A stretch of 64,000 bases of DNA from TMP-86 sp046347195 (GTDB lineage: Bacteria; Pseudomonadota; Gammaproteobacteria; Steroidobacterales; Steroidobacteraceae): assembly GCA_046347195.1 (NCBI GenBank), contig JAXMGQ010000026.1, positions 1 to 64,000 on the forward strand, written 5' to 3'. Each line of letters begins with the position of its first letter. Position 1 is the stretch's first letter. This document shows positions 54,170-62,888 of this stretch, in pieces. The position numbers and the translations under genes were made by a program. The notes under the pieces are model-generated. The model saw only the letters and a list, made by a program, of their open reading frames with translations, had not been told where the DNA came from and did no database searches.

Positions 54170-55816
54170 GTGAGCGAGTCATTCAAGCGCATCTTCCGCA
54201 AGGCCATCCATCCGCAGCTGGGTCATCATCCCGGCTTCGGCTACCGCACCGAGCAGCAGGACGGGGTGCTCATCGAGCGCGACGTCACGGTGACCCTGCG
54301 GACGGGATTGAAGGTCCAGTCCGATGTGTTCCGCTTGCCGGACCGCGACGACCTGCCCGCCATCATCTGCTACGCGCCCTTCGGCAAGCATCCGCACATC
54401 GACCTGAAGACGGCCTTCGCGGGATCCGACATCCCCTTCGACCGCTTGTCGCCGCACACGCCGTTCGAGGTGTTCGATCCCATCAGATGGGCGCGCGAGG
54501 GCTTCGCGCTGTGCATCGTCGATGCCGTCGGCAACTGGTATTCCGAGGGCAAGGCCTGCTTCTTCAGCCGCGCCGAAGCGGAAAGTGGCCACGACATCGT
54601 CGAATGGTTCGCCGCCCGCCCCTGGTGCAACGGCAAGGTGGGCTGGGGCGCCGTGTCCTACTACGCGATGACGGCGTGGTCGGTGGCCGCGCTCAGGCCA
54701 CCGCACCTGGCGGCCATCCTGCCCTGGGACGGCGCCAGCGACATCTACCGGGAATGCCTGTTCTCCGGCGGGATCCCGATCGCCTCGCTCACGCACAACT
54801 GGATGCTGCTCACGGGATACGGGCTGGACGAAGTGGAGGACACCGAAGCCGCGACCTTCGAGCACCCGCTGTACGATGAGTTCTGGCGATCACGGGTCGC
54901 CGACTGGTCCAGGATCCAGGTGCCCACCTATGCCGTCACGGAGTGGTCCAACAACCTGCACCTGAGGGGCACGCTCGAGGCCTGGAAGCAGCTGGGATCC
55001 GAGCGCAAGTACCTGGACATCAATGGCGGCAAGGAATGGGCCGAGTTCTACAGCGAGTGGGGATTCGAGCGCCAGCGGGCCTTCCTCGGCGAGTTCCTGA
55101 AGGGAGAATCCAACGGCGTGAGCCGCTGGTCACCGGTGCGCATCGCCCTGCGCGAGGACGGCCAGACCTGGCGGTTCCGCGAGGAGCGCGCCTGGCCCCT
55201 GCAGCGGGCGCAACACGTTGCGCTGTACCTGGACGCGACGGATCACTCGCTGCGTCCCGCGCAACCCGCCGCCGCCGCCGAGACACGCTACCTGTCGACC
55301 GATGAGAGCCAGCGGGCCGTGTTCGACCACCGCTTCGGGAGTCGAACCGAGATCACCGGCCACTCGAAGCTGCGGCTGTGGATCGCGGTGGACGGCACCA
55401 ATGACGCCGACCTGTTCGTGGCCATCCAGAAGCTGGACCGTTCGGGCCAGGTGGTGCCCTTCGTCTACAGCCAGATGTTCAACGACGGGCCGGCGGCGTT
55501 CGGCTGGCTGCGGGCCTCGCACCGCGAACTCGACCTCGAGCGCTCCCGCCCGGAACAACCCTGGCACCGGCACGAGCGCCGGCTGTGGCTCACGCATCTG
55601 CAACCGGTCGCGGTGGACATCGAGATCTGGCCGACGAACATCCTCTTCGAAGCCGGCGAGACCCTGCGGCTGGTGATCCAGGGGAGCGACATCCACAAGG
55701 CACCGGGATCACGCTTCGAGCTGCGGCACTGGCCGCTGCACAACTACGGCAACCACATCATCCACACAGGTGGTTCGTTCGATTCGCACCTGCTGATACC
55801 GGTCATACCGGCCTAG
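54170..55816 (+). CDS. CocE/NonD-family hydrolase with apparently altered triad
   Basis: The 548-residue protein from GTG 54170 has ribosome site GGAGG. It has the family layout: alpha/beta hydrolase domain with a cap (LKVQSDVFRLPDRDDLPAII), nucleophile Ser163 in WGAVSYYA, and a C-terminal jelly-roll (DLFVAIQKLDRSGQVVPFV, then LRLVIQGSDIHKAPGS). Where relatives have a catalytic Asp (WSDxxLHxRGT) it reads WSNNLHLRGT (Asn261-Asn262), and where they have VHG with the His it reads INGG (Asn285). It may be inactive, or act differently. No signal peptide is seen. Confidence 0.8.
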   Translation: MSESFKRIFRKAIHPQLGHHPGFGYRTEQQDGVLIERDVTVTLRTGLKVQSDVFRLPDRDDLPAIICYAPFGKHPHIDLKTAFAGSDIPFDRLSPHTPFEVFDPIRWAREGFALCIVDAVGNWYSEGKACFFSRAEAESGHDIVEWFAARPWCNGKVGWGAVSYYAMTAWSVAALRPPHLAAILPWDGASDIYRECLFSGGIPIASLTHNWMLLTGYGLDEVEDTEAATFEHPLYDEFWRSRVADWSRIQVPTYAVTEWSNNLHLRGTLEAWKQLGSERKYLDINGGKEWAEFYSEWGFERQRAFLGEFLKGESNGVSRWSPVRIALREDGQTWRFREERAWPLQRAQHVALYLDATDHSLRPAQPAAAAETRYLSTDESQRAVFDHRFGSRTEITGHSKLRLWIAVDGTNDADLFVAIQKLDRSGQVVPFVYSQMFNDGPAAFGWLRASHRELDLERSRPEQPWHRHERRLWLTHLQPVAVDIEIWPTNILFEAGETLRLVIQGSDIHKAPGSRFELRHWPLHNYGNHIIHTGGSFDSHLLIPVIPA

Positions 55817-55846
55817 GCGCGAGCTCGAGCACCGGACGGCCCATGG

Positions 55847-57034
55847 TCAGGGCGCCTGCTCGGGTCCACCCGTGTTCTGCAGGCGCGGGATCCGCTGGTC
55901 CACCGGCGGCAAGGCCGGTTGTGGCCCATGCGGCTCGAGCTGGTACCAGTAGGCGGTGGTGAAGAAGTTGTCGGAGCGGTGATTGGCGTGGCCGGACTCG
56001 ATGGTCACGCGGATCGATTTCCTGAAGTTGATCGGTGACTCCAGGTGGTACCGGTAGACCAGCCATTTGGCGCCACGCTCATCGCCGCCATTCAACGGGT
56101 TGCCATACCGCTGGTAGGAGAAGGTTCCCTTCTTGTCGAACCCGCAGCCTCCGTAGCACCAGGCGCCGAGGTAGTAGTCCTCCGATCCGGTGCCGGTGAT
56201 CGAGGGCTGCTTCGCGCCGTCGATGAACATCATGTCATCGCCCTCGCCCCACCAGTCAGCCTGGTTCTGCTGGATGCCGTGCGACACACCCACGAAATGC
56301 CCGCGCCCCGAGGCCTCGAGGATCACGTAGTTGTCCGCACCGTCGAGGTTGACCTTGGTGTTGATCTCCGGCGGCTTGCCGTTGGATGTCCATTGGTTCG
56401 TATAGCCCTTGTTGGGCATCGCCTGGCGGTACTGCACGTGGAAGCGCGCCACGGAATCGTCGATGCGCGCATGCTTCTCGTAGTCGACGTGGTAGTAGAA
56501 GGCCAGTACGGGCTTCTCACCTTCATTGGTCACGGTGATCTTCGCGTGTCGTCCGAAGGGCATCGGGAAGAAGCTGTTCATGGCCATCATGTGGCCCACC
56601 GACAGCGGCGCGGATTCGTACTCGACGTACTCGCCCAGGTTCAGGCCGAAGAAGTCCCCGATCGGCGCCTCCACGCTGGGCGTGCCCTCGCCGTCCCAGA
56701 ACATGCGCAGCACCAGCTTCTTGAGGTGGTGCTTCTCCTCCGAGTAGATGGTCACCCAGAGGTGGCGGATGATGCCCGCGCCGTCGAGATCCGCGAGAAC
56801 GCGGGTGGCGCCCGGCGCAAGCGCGGGGCCGCCATCCACGTTCCTTCCGCTCGGGTCGGCGCTGGACACCCGCCTGGACTCGTAGTCGCGCAGGTGCATG
56901 AGTGAATCGAGCTCGGCGTGCCCGCCGGCCGATTCACCCGCGCCAGCGCCGGCAGCGGTGCCGGCGCCGGCCGCCGCGCAGGCCGCGAGCAGGAGGGTGG
57001 CAACGAAACCGTACGCAGGGATGTGATGCTTCAT
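55847..57034 (-). CDS. GH172 (DUF2961) glycoside hydrolase-like lipoprotein
   Basis: The 395-residue protein has a lipoprotein-type signal (VATLLLAACAA) and a Gly/Ala linker. The core shows LMHLRDYESRRVSSADPSGR, IIRHLWVTIYSEEKHHLKKLVLR, IGDFFGLNLGEYVEYESAPL and GTGSEDYYLGAWCYGG with a likely catalytic Glu. These match DUF2961, now GH172, which cleaves or rearranges fructofuranosides and arabinofuranosides as a trimer. Its start overlaps the stop of a truncated LacI gene. The substrate in this organism is unknown. Confidence 0.88.
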   Translation of the reverse strand: MKHHIPAYGFVATLLLAACAAAGAGTAAGAGAGESAGGHAELDSLMHLRDYESRRVSSADPSGRNVDGGPALAPGATRVLADLDGAGIIRHLWVTIYSEEKHHLKKLVLRMFWDGEGTPSVEAPIGDFFGLNLGEYVEYESAPLSVGHMMAMNSFFPMPFGRHAKITVTNEGEKPVLAFYYHVDYEKHARIDDSVARFHVQYRQAMPNKGYTNQWTSNGKPPEINTKVNLDGADNYVILEASGRGHFVGVSHGIQQNQADWWGEGDDMMFIDGAKQPSITGTGSEDYYLGAWCYGGCGFDKKGTFSYQRYGNPLNGGDERGAKWLVYRYHLESPINFRKSIRVTIESGHANHRSDNFFTTAYWYQLEPHGPQPALPPVDQRIPRLQNTGGPEQAP

Positions 57035-57684
57035 GACTGCCTTCGTAACGTTTCGATTTTTCGATTACAGCATGGGCCGTGACGAGGGGTCGACACGCCG
57101 CGGTCGGCCATGGCATCGAGCAGTCCGAGCAGCAGCTTGCTGTTGCTGGCGATCACGGCCGTGGGTGGCTCTTCCAGGGCGAGCAGGTGGTCACCCCACG
57201 CCCTGCCGTCCGACACCCGGTCGACGAACACCATGGGAAGGCGGCGCCGAAGCGTCGAATCCGCAGCGCCCGAGCCGATCGAGCAGGCCAGCACGACGCC
57301 ATCCACCCGGCGTGAATACAGCGTGCTCAGGTGCTGGGCCTCCTGCAGGGGATCCTCGTTGGAATTGCACAGCAGCACGGCGTAGCCCGCCGCATGCGCC
57401 GCATCCTCGATGCCGCGGATCACCTGCGGATAGAACAGGTTGGTGATGTCGGGAACGACCACGCCGATGGTCTGGGTGCGGCGGACCTTGAGGCTGCGCG
57501 CGATCTGGTCGGGGTGATAGTCGAGCTTTCGCATCGCGGCGCGGATGCGCTCGGCACGCGCCTCGCTCACCCGCGGCGCGCCATTGATCAGCGCCGAGAC
57601 GGTCGACACGGCCACCTTCGCGAGCCGCGCGACATCATGCATCGTGTGCTTGATGCGCGGGGCAGCCGTCCGCCGCTTCTTCAC
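57031..57684 (-). pseudogene. Truncated LacI-family regulator
   Basis: It has 217 residues where about 340 are expected. The N-terminus is intact: HTH HDVARLAKVAVSTVSALING, hinge AERIRAAMRKLDYHPDQIARSL, and the first part of the sugar-binding domain (TIGVVVPDITNLFYPQVIRG, VDGVVLACSIG, LPMVFVDRVSDG). It then jumps to PPTAVIASNSKLLLGLLDAM, which normally lies about 100 residues later, and ends abnormally. Thus a central block and the C-terminal third are gone. It overlaps both neighbours by 4 nt and once probably controlled the GH172 gene. It could still bind DNA. Confidence 0.8.
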
Positions 57685-58877
57685 GCCACTACCGCAGGGT
57701 CGATCGCGTGTCGAAGGTCTCCGATGAGATCATCGGGATGCTCGAGCCCGACGGAGAAGCGGATCAGCCCCGGTGCGATCCCCGCCTCCTGCGCCTTCCC
57801 GACACCGAGCGAGCCCGCCCACATCGCCGCCGGCTGCGTCGCGAGCGATTCGAATCCGCCGAAGCTCACCGCCCTGGCCGGGATCGACAGGGCATTGATG
57901 AACGCCTGCCCGGCATCGAACCCGCCCTTCAGCTCGAAGCTGAGCAGTCCGCCGAAGCCACCCGGCATCTGCGAGCGCGCCAGCGCGTGCTGCGGGTGAT
58001 CCGGCAGCCCCGGGTAGTACACGCGACTCACCGCCGGGTGGGCCGCCAGCATCGCGGCGACCTTCAACGCCGTGTCGTTCTGCCGCGCGATGCGCAGTGG
58101 CAGCGTCCGCAGTCCCCGGAGCAGCAACCACGCGGCCATCGGATCCGGCACCGGCCCCAGCGCCACGGAGGTGTGCCAGATGCGCTCGATCAGCTCCGAT
58201 GACCCGGCGATGACACCGGCCATGAGGTCGTGATGTCCGCCGAGGAATTTCGTGGCGCTGTGGACCACGAGGTCCACGCCCATGCCGATCGGCTGCTGGT
58301 TCACCGGCGAGGCGATGGTGCTGTCGCACACGCTCAGCGCTCCGTGACCGCGCGCCAGGGCCGCGACGGCAGCGAGGTCGGTGAGCGAGAGCAAGGGATT
58401 CGCCGGTGATTCCAGGTAGATGAGCTTCGTCGTTGGGCGCAGGGCGCGCGCGAAGGCCTCGACCGAGGTCTGCTCCACCAGCGTCACCTCGACGCCGAAC
58501 TTCGCCAGCACCGATCCCAGCAATTGCGTGGTGCCCATGTAGTGCGTCTTCTGGGCGATGAGGTGATCGCCGGCCGCCAGCAGGCTGATGAGCGTGGTGC
58601 TGATCGCGCCCATGCCCGAGGCGGTGAGCAGCGCGGCCTGCGCGCCCTCCAGCGCCGCGATGACCGATTCGGCGCGCCGGGTCGTCGGGTTGCCGTCGCG
58701 CGTGTAATAGCGCGGATGGCGGGCGGTACTGGCCATGGCGGCGAAATCGGCATCGCCCGCGGCGGCGAAGGTGGCGCTCTGGTGGATCGGGGGCGCCACG
58801 TCCGCGTCGGTGTCGATGCCGCGGTCCGCCAGCGAGACGAGCGTTTCCGGATGAGGCCGGGTTCCATGGATCAACAT
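57681..58877 (-). CDS. Cystathionine gamma-synthase/lyase-type PLP enzyme
   Basis: The 398-residue Cys/Met-metabolism PLP enzyme has YYTRDGNPTTRRAESVIAALEGA, SGMGAISTTLISLLAAGD, a CDSTIASPVNQQP strand and the PLP lysine Lys210 in HSATKFLGGHHDLMAGVI. Family members do trans-sulfuration or gamma-elimination; the exact reaction (synthase, gamma-lyase or methionine lyase) is not decidable from motifs. It starts at ATG 58877 with GAGG 8 nt upstream and a TACAAT box just before. It lies 50 bp after the DMT transporter gene. Confidence 0.87.
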   Translation of the reverse strand: MLIHGTRPHPETLVSLADRGIDTDADVAPPIHQSATFAAAGDADFAAMASTARHPRYYTRDGNPTTRRAESVIAALEGAQAALLTASGMGAISTTLISLLAAGDHLIAQKTHYMGTTQLLGSVLAKFGVEVTLVEQTSVEAFARALRPTTKLIYLESPANPLLSLTDLAAVAALARGHGALSVCDSTIASPVNQQPIGMGVDLVVHSATKFLGGHHDLMAGVIAGSSELIERIWHTSVALGPVPDPMAAWLLLRGLRTLPLRIARQNDTALKVAAMLAAHPAVSRVYYPGLPDHPQHALARSQMPGGFGGLLSFELKGGFDAGQAFINALSIPARAVSFGGFESLATQPAAMWAGSLGVGKAQEAGIAPGLIRFSVGLEHPDDLIGDLRHAIDPAVVA

Positions 58878-58927
58878 ATTGTACTATCCTCGTTGCAGGG
58901 TTGCGGTCGGGCGGTCCGCGGCGGGGT

Positions 58928-59371
58928 TCAATGGGCGCGTGGCGCGGCGGTCACCAGCCACAGGGCGATGCTCGAGAGCGCAAGGCCGACGAGCTGTCTC
59001 GGTGAGAGCGAGTTGCCCAGCACGAACCGCCCGTACAGCGCGAGGCCGAACACCGTCGAGGTGCTCGCCACGGCGAAGGCGGTGCCGATGGTCCAGCCGG
59101 CCCGGTAGGCGGTGAGGTAACCGAGTTCGATGGCGATGATGGACAGGGCGATCAGCCAGGTGGGCCAGCCCAGGGCGGATCTCCAGCGTGACTCCGCCGC
59201 GGCGGCCCCCAGCGGCCAGGCCACGGCGGCGCAGAGGATGCCCGCCGCGAAATAGGCCACCGCCAGGACCAGCAATGGGTGAACCTCGCGCGGCACGGCA
59301 CGCTGCCCGACCTGGTAGGCGATCTGGCCGGCCACGACGAGGAGCAGGGTGCCGAGCATCCAGGGTGTCAT
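58928..59371 (-). CDS. Small DMT/EamA-like transporter
   Basis: The 147-residue protein has about four to five membrane helices (WMLGTLLLVVAGQIAYQVGQ, LLVLAVAYFAAGILCAAVAW, WLIALSIIAIELGYLTAYRAG, VASTSTVFGLALYGRFVLG, LVGLALSSIALWLV). The length is half a normal ten-helix EamA protein, so it may act as a dimer. The start is at ATG 59371. It is divergent, across a 45-bp gap, from an XRE-cupin regulator that probably controls it and the PLP enzyme behind it. Confidence 0.75.
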   Translation of the reverse strand: MTPWMLGTLLLVVAGQIAYQVGQRAVPREVHPLLVLAVAYFAAGILCAAVAWPLGAAAAESRWRSALGWPTWLIALSIIAIELGYLTAYRAGWTIGTAFAVASTSTVFGLALYGRFVLGNSLSPRQLVGLALSSIALWLVTAAPRAH

Positions 59372-59416
59372 TTCATTGCCTCCGCATCGATCGGACGTAA
59401 CATTCGAGGCGCCAGC

Positions 59417-60055
59417 ATGGCACGACGACAGGTGAAGACAGCGGCCCTTCGGCCGACGGCACGCAAGGCCGGCGCCGGGGTCGATGAGAAGACCGTGATC
59501 GACTCGGTTGGCGCGAACTGCGCCGCGTTCCGGCACGAGCGGCAGCTCTCGCTCGACGCGCTGGCGAAGCTGTCGGGCATCAGCAAGGGAATGCTGGTCG
59601 AGATCGAACAACGGCGCACCAACCCGTCCATCGCCACGCTCTGCCGCATCGCCAATGCGCTGGGCGTGGGCCTTGCGGAACTGCTGTACGAGGAGCCGGC
59701 GCCGGCCAGGGTCGTGCGGCATCCAGCGGATGCGGGCAAGGAGTTCTGGACGACGCGCGCCGGCAGCGCCGCCGCCCTCATCGATGCCACCCGCCTGTCG
59801 AACGTGGGCGGTGAGCTGTGGCGCTGGACGCTGGCGCCGGGTGAGGGCTTCGAGGCGCCACGCCACCCGCAGGGAACGCAGGAATTCCTGTACGTGCTGC
59901 AGGGGACGCTCAGCGTGGAGGTGGCCGGGGAGCGCACCCGGTGTCCCGCACGCTCATCACTGCGCGTTCGCACCGATGCGCCGCATGCGTACCGCAACGA
60001 GGAAGCGGTTCCCTGTGGCTTCATCATGTTCGTCCTCGAGGCGATCGTGCGATAG
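59417..60055 (+). CDS. XRE-family regulator with C-terminal cupin
   Basis: The 212-residue protein starts at ATG 59417. The helix-turn-helix domain (VGANCAAFRHERQLSLDALA, then LSGISKGMLVEIEQRRTNPS) is followed by a cupin fold (GGELWRWTLAPGEGFEAPRH, EFLYVLQGTLSVEVAGE, VRTDAPHAYRNE). Regulators of this type usually sense small metabolites or amino-acid-like compounds and control nearby transporters. The divergent transporter and the cystathionine-type enzyme are the natural targets. Confidence 0.88.
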   Translation: MARRQVKTAALRPTARKAGAGVDEKTVIDSVGANCAAFRHERQLSLDALAKLSGISKGMLVEIEQRRTNPSIATLCRIANALGVGLAELLYEEPAPARVVRHPADAGKEFWTTRAGSAAALIDATRLSNVGGELWRWTLAPGEGFEAPRHPQGTQEFLYVLQGTLSVEVAGERTRCPARSSLRVRTDAPHAYRNEEAVPCGFIMFVLEAIVR

Positions 60056-60136
60056 CGCACCTGGGTTCTCCTCCAACGACACCGGAACGCCCGCACCTGC
60101 CGATCACGCGCCTGCCGCATCCGCACCCCGCCCGTC

Positions 60137-60153
60137 GGTCAATATATTATACC
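60137..60153. promoter_or_regulatory. AT-rich box between convergent genes
   Basis: GGTCAATATATTATACC is a 17-bp AT island, flanked by GGT/ACC ends, in a GC-rich 225-bp gap between two genes that converge on it. TATAAT can be read on the minus strand. No gene starts here. It might drive a small RNA or be a regulator site, but there is no further evidence. Confidence 0.25.
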
Positions 60154-60279
60154 AAGGGTGCCGCATCCGGCGCCAGGCAAAAAGGGCGGCAGGCGGAAAT
60201 CCGGCGGGCATGGCGGCGTGGCGCCCCCCCTGGACCTCCAGCGACCCGGGGCCAACGCCCGGGCGAAGCGGTTCGCGGC

Positions 60280-60921
60280 TCAGGCGCCGCCGTCGGCGCG
60301 AGGGGCGAGCCGCAGGCGGATGTCGGACTTGAGCTGCTGGTACATGGCGCCCAGCGGCATCTGCGGGTTCGCCAGCCATTGGTAGGCGATGCCGGCCATC
60401 GAGGCGCAGTACTGCTCGGCGAGGCGATTGCGGTTCACCGACGGATCGACCTCTCCTGCCGCCTGGCCCGCGCGGATCCATTCGGCCACGTCACGGCGCT
60501 GCGCGCGATGCACGTTGGCGAGGTTCGAGCGGAACACGGCGCCCGGGTCGATGCTCTGGAACCAGAGCAGGTACATCGCCCTTACCTCGTTCGGACGCTC
60601 GCGGATGAACTTGTGGGTAGCATCCGTGGCCGCGCACAGCGCATCGGCCCCGGTGCGGCGGCCCACCGCCTTCTGCATGCGCTCGAGCCAGTCGGCGCTC
60701 GCGTCCTTCAGCACCTGGTCGAACAGCCCGGCCTTGGATCCGAAGCGGTGGGTCGCGAGCGCGCGGCTGTACCCTGCGCGTTCACCGACGGCCTGCAAGG
60801 TGGTGCCTTGCGCGCCGGACTGGACCAGCAGTTCGATCGCCGCCTCGGTCAGCAGGCGATCGGACAATGCGGAGCGATCGGCCTGGCGCCGCCGCGACCG
60901 GGAGCGGGTGGGCGCCGTCAT
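60280..60921 (-). CDS. TetR/AcrR-family regulator
   Basis: The 213-residue protein starts at ATG 60921. The basic N-terminus (TRSRSRRRQADRS) leads to a TetR helix-turn-helix with LLTEAAIELLVQSGAQGTTL, GERAGYSRALATHRFGSKAGLFD. The C-terminal ligand domain (RRDVAEWIRAGQAAGEVDP, QWLANPQMPLGAMY) resembles TetR_C_33-like proteins. Its ATG overlaps the stop of the upstream quinoprotein gene (ATGA), so the two are co-translated and it may regulate that gene and the thiolase region. Confidence 0.9.
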   Translation of the reverse strand: MTAPTRSRSRRRQADRSALSDRLLTEAAIELLVQSGAQGTTLQAVGERAGYSRALATHRFGSKAGLFDQVLKDASADWLERMQKAVGRRTGADALCAATDATHKFIRERPNEVRAMYLLWFQSIDPGAVFRSNLANVHRAQRRDVAEWIRAGQAAGEVDPSVNRNRLAEQYCASMAGIAYQWLANPQMPLGAMYQQLKSDIRLRLAPRADGGA

Positions 60922-62816
60922 CGTCCGTCCACCGAGAACGCCAGCAGCAGGTTGCCGGGCATGTGCCAGTAGACCCCGTATCCGGAATTGATGTACACGC
61001 TGCCATCGACGACCATCGGGCCGCCGCCGCCGACCGAGCCGCCGCGCGCCATCGCGCCCGAGGTGGTCTTCACCTCGCCCGTGCTGTCGTACTCCCACAG
61101 TACCTTGCCGCTGGCCGCATCATAGGCACGAATCCGCCCATCCATGTGGCCGGCGAAGACGGCGCCCGGAATGACGGTCACGGCGGAGAGAATGCCCGCA
61201 TCACAGTCCTTGCGGCCCTCGCAGTGATCGTTGAGGGTCTCGGCGGACCAGCGCAGTGCGCCCGTCGCCGGATCGAGCGCATACAGGCCAGGATGCTGTG
61301 GCTCGGTGGGCGTGGTCTTGTCGTGGACCTGCATGTCCGAGATCGGCACGTACAGGTTGGTCTCGTCATGTGCCAGCGCGAACTGGATGCCACCCTCGAT
61401 GCCACCACGCCCCAGTCGGTGCGACCATGCCGGCTTCTGCGGATGATCCACGTCGATCGCGACCGCATGGCCGCTCTTCAGGCCCGCGACGACGAAATCG
61501 CGGCCGTCGGCGAGATGAACGAGCGTCGTGCCGGCGCCGATGTCGAAGTCGGGTCCGGGATGGGCCGGACAGGCATCGCTGCCGATCACGCAACCGACGT
61601 TCCACACATCGCCTTCCACCACCTGGTGCGACCAGCGGATGGCGCCGGTGTCCATGTTCACCGCGATCACCGCGTCGCTCCGGTCATCGGCACGATCCGA
61701 GTAGTTGTCGCCGGTTCCCACGTAGAGCGCACGACGCTTGAGATCCAGCGTCGGCGTGTTCCACACCGCGGCGCCCGAGGGGCCCAGCACCCGCGTGCCG
61801 CCCGCGGTGGTCCCGGTCTGCGCCGGCGGGTTGTCGATCATGTAGCGTTTCCAGACCGGCCTGCCGGTCAGCGCCTCGAGCGCGACCAGTGAACCGCGGA
61901 ACGAGCAGCACTCATAGCCCGGCACCGCCGCCGCCTCCTCGAGCGAGGACACGGCCACGTACAGGCGTCCCTGGAAGTAGACCGGCGAACCGGTCATCGT
62001 CGTGCTGGGATGCTCCTCGACGGTGGCCTTCCAGCGCAGCTTGCCGGTGCGCGCGTCCAGCGCATAGACACGGCCGGTGAGATCGCCGAAGAACGCCAGC
62101 GGCGCCCGGCCTCGCAAGGCCGGCGAATCAGCATGCGAGAGGACGATGGTGGTGCGAACCTCGGAGGTCGCCTTGAATCTCCACCGCACGCACCCGGTCT
62201 TCGCTTCCAGCGCGTACACCGTGCCGTCCTGGCTGCCGACGAACACCGAGCCCATCGCCACCGTGGGCTGCGATCGCGCGCGCTGCGCCACCGGGTAGGC
62301 GAACGCCCACCGCAGTTTCAGGTTCGGGATCCTCTCCGCCGGCAGGCCGGCGATCGAGGCCGGGATCGAATGGCTGTTGTCGTAGTCCGCACCCCAGCCG
62401 AACAGTCGCGGCGGCGAGGCCAGGTCCGGATCGCGCTGCGCCCGGGAGCACATCGGCGGCTGCGAGGCACGCAGCGCGGTCGCAAGCGAAGCATCGCCGA
62501 CGTAGTCGGCAACCTGGCGGCGCTGCTCATCGGTGAGCCTGGCGGCCTGCTGCGACATGAGTCCGCCCTTCGAGAGCGCGGCGTAGATAGTGTCGGGCGC
62601 CATCATGTTGAGGAACGACCTGGATGGCGCCTTGTACACCGCCTTGTCGTGGCACTGCGCGCAAACCACATGGTAGACGGGCGCGCCGGGCATCGTCTCC
62701 CTGTCCGCGGGCGCCGCGGCGGCCGGCCGCTTCGACGCGGCGTCCTCATCGCCCGCATGGGCCAGCATCACGCCGGACAGGCCGGCCATGGCAACCAGGA
62801 TTGCAGCAATCTTCAT
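60918..62816 (-). CDS. Quinohemoprotein, PVA-dehydrogenase-like (N-terminal cytochrome c + PQQ propeller)
   Basis: The 632-residue exported protein has a signal (ILVAMAGLSGVMLAHAG). An N-terminal cytochrome c has CAQCH at residues 52-56, and LNMMAPDTIYA may supply the axial Met. The rest is a PQQ-type beta-propeller with recurring repeats such as VFVGSQDGTVYALEAKTGCV, GRVYALDARTGKLRWKATVE and IRAYDAASGKVLWEY. The heme-first order is that of polyvinyl alcohol dehydrogenase rather than of methanol dehydrogenases. It would oxidise alcohols in the periplasm, passing electrons to its own heme. A PGYECCSFRG loop has adjacent cysteines. No PQQ synthesis genes are here. Confidence 0.85.
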   Translation of the reverse strand: MKIAAILVAMAGLSGVMLAHAGDEDAASKRPAAAAPADRETMPGAPVYHVVCAQCHDKAVYKAPSRSFLNMMAPDTIYAALSKGGLMSQQAARLTDEQRRQVADYVGDASLATALRASQPPMCSRAQRDPDLASPPRLFGWGADYDNSHSIPASIAGLPAERIPNLKLRWAFAYPVAQRARSQPTVAMGSVFVGSQDGTVYALEAKTGCVRWRFKATSEVRTTIVLSHADSPALRGRAPLAFFGDLTGRVYALDARTGKLRWKATVEEHPSTTMTGSPVYFQGRLYVAVSSLEEAAAVPGYECCSFRGSLVALEALTGRPVWKRYMIDNPPAQTGTTAGGTRVLGPSGAAVWNTPTLDLKRRALYVGTGDNYSDRADDRSDAVIAVNMDTGAIRWSHQVVEGDVWNVGCVIGSDACPAHPGPDFDIGAGTTLVHLADGRDFVVAGLKSGHAVAIDVDHPQKPAWSHRLGRGGIEGGIQFALAHDETNLYVPISDMQVHDKTTPTEPQHPGLYALDPATGALRWSAETLNDHCEGRKDCDAGILSAVTVIPGAVFAGHMDGRIRAYDAASGKVLWEYDSTGEVKTTSGAMARGGSVGGGGPMVVDGSVYINSGYGVYWHMPGNLLLAFSVDGR

Positions 62817-62888
62817 CTTCGTCCCCCTTCACCGTCGATGGCCGGCACGCAGGTCCGCCCATCGACCTCCCTCTCCCGCCTGGACCCC

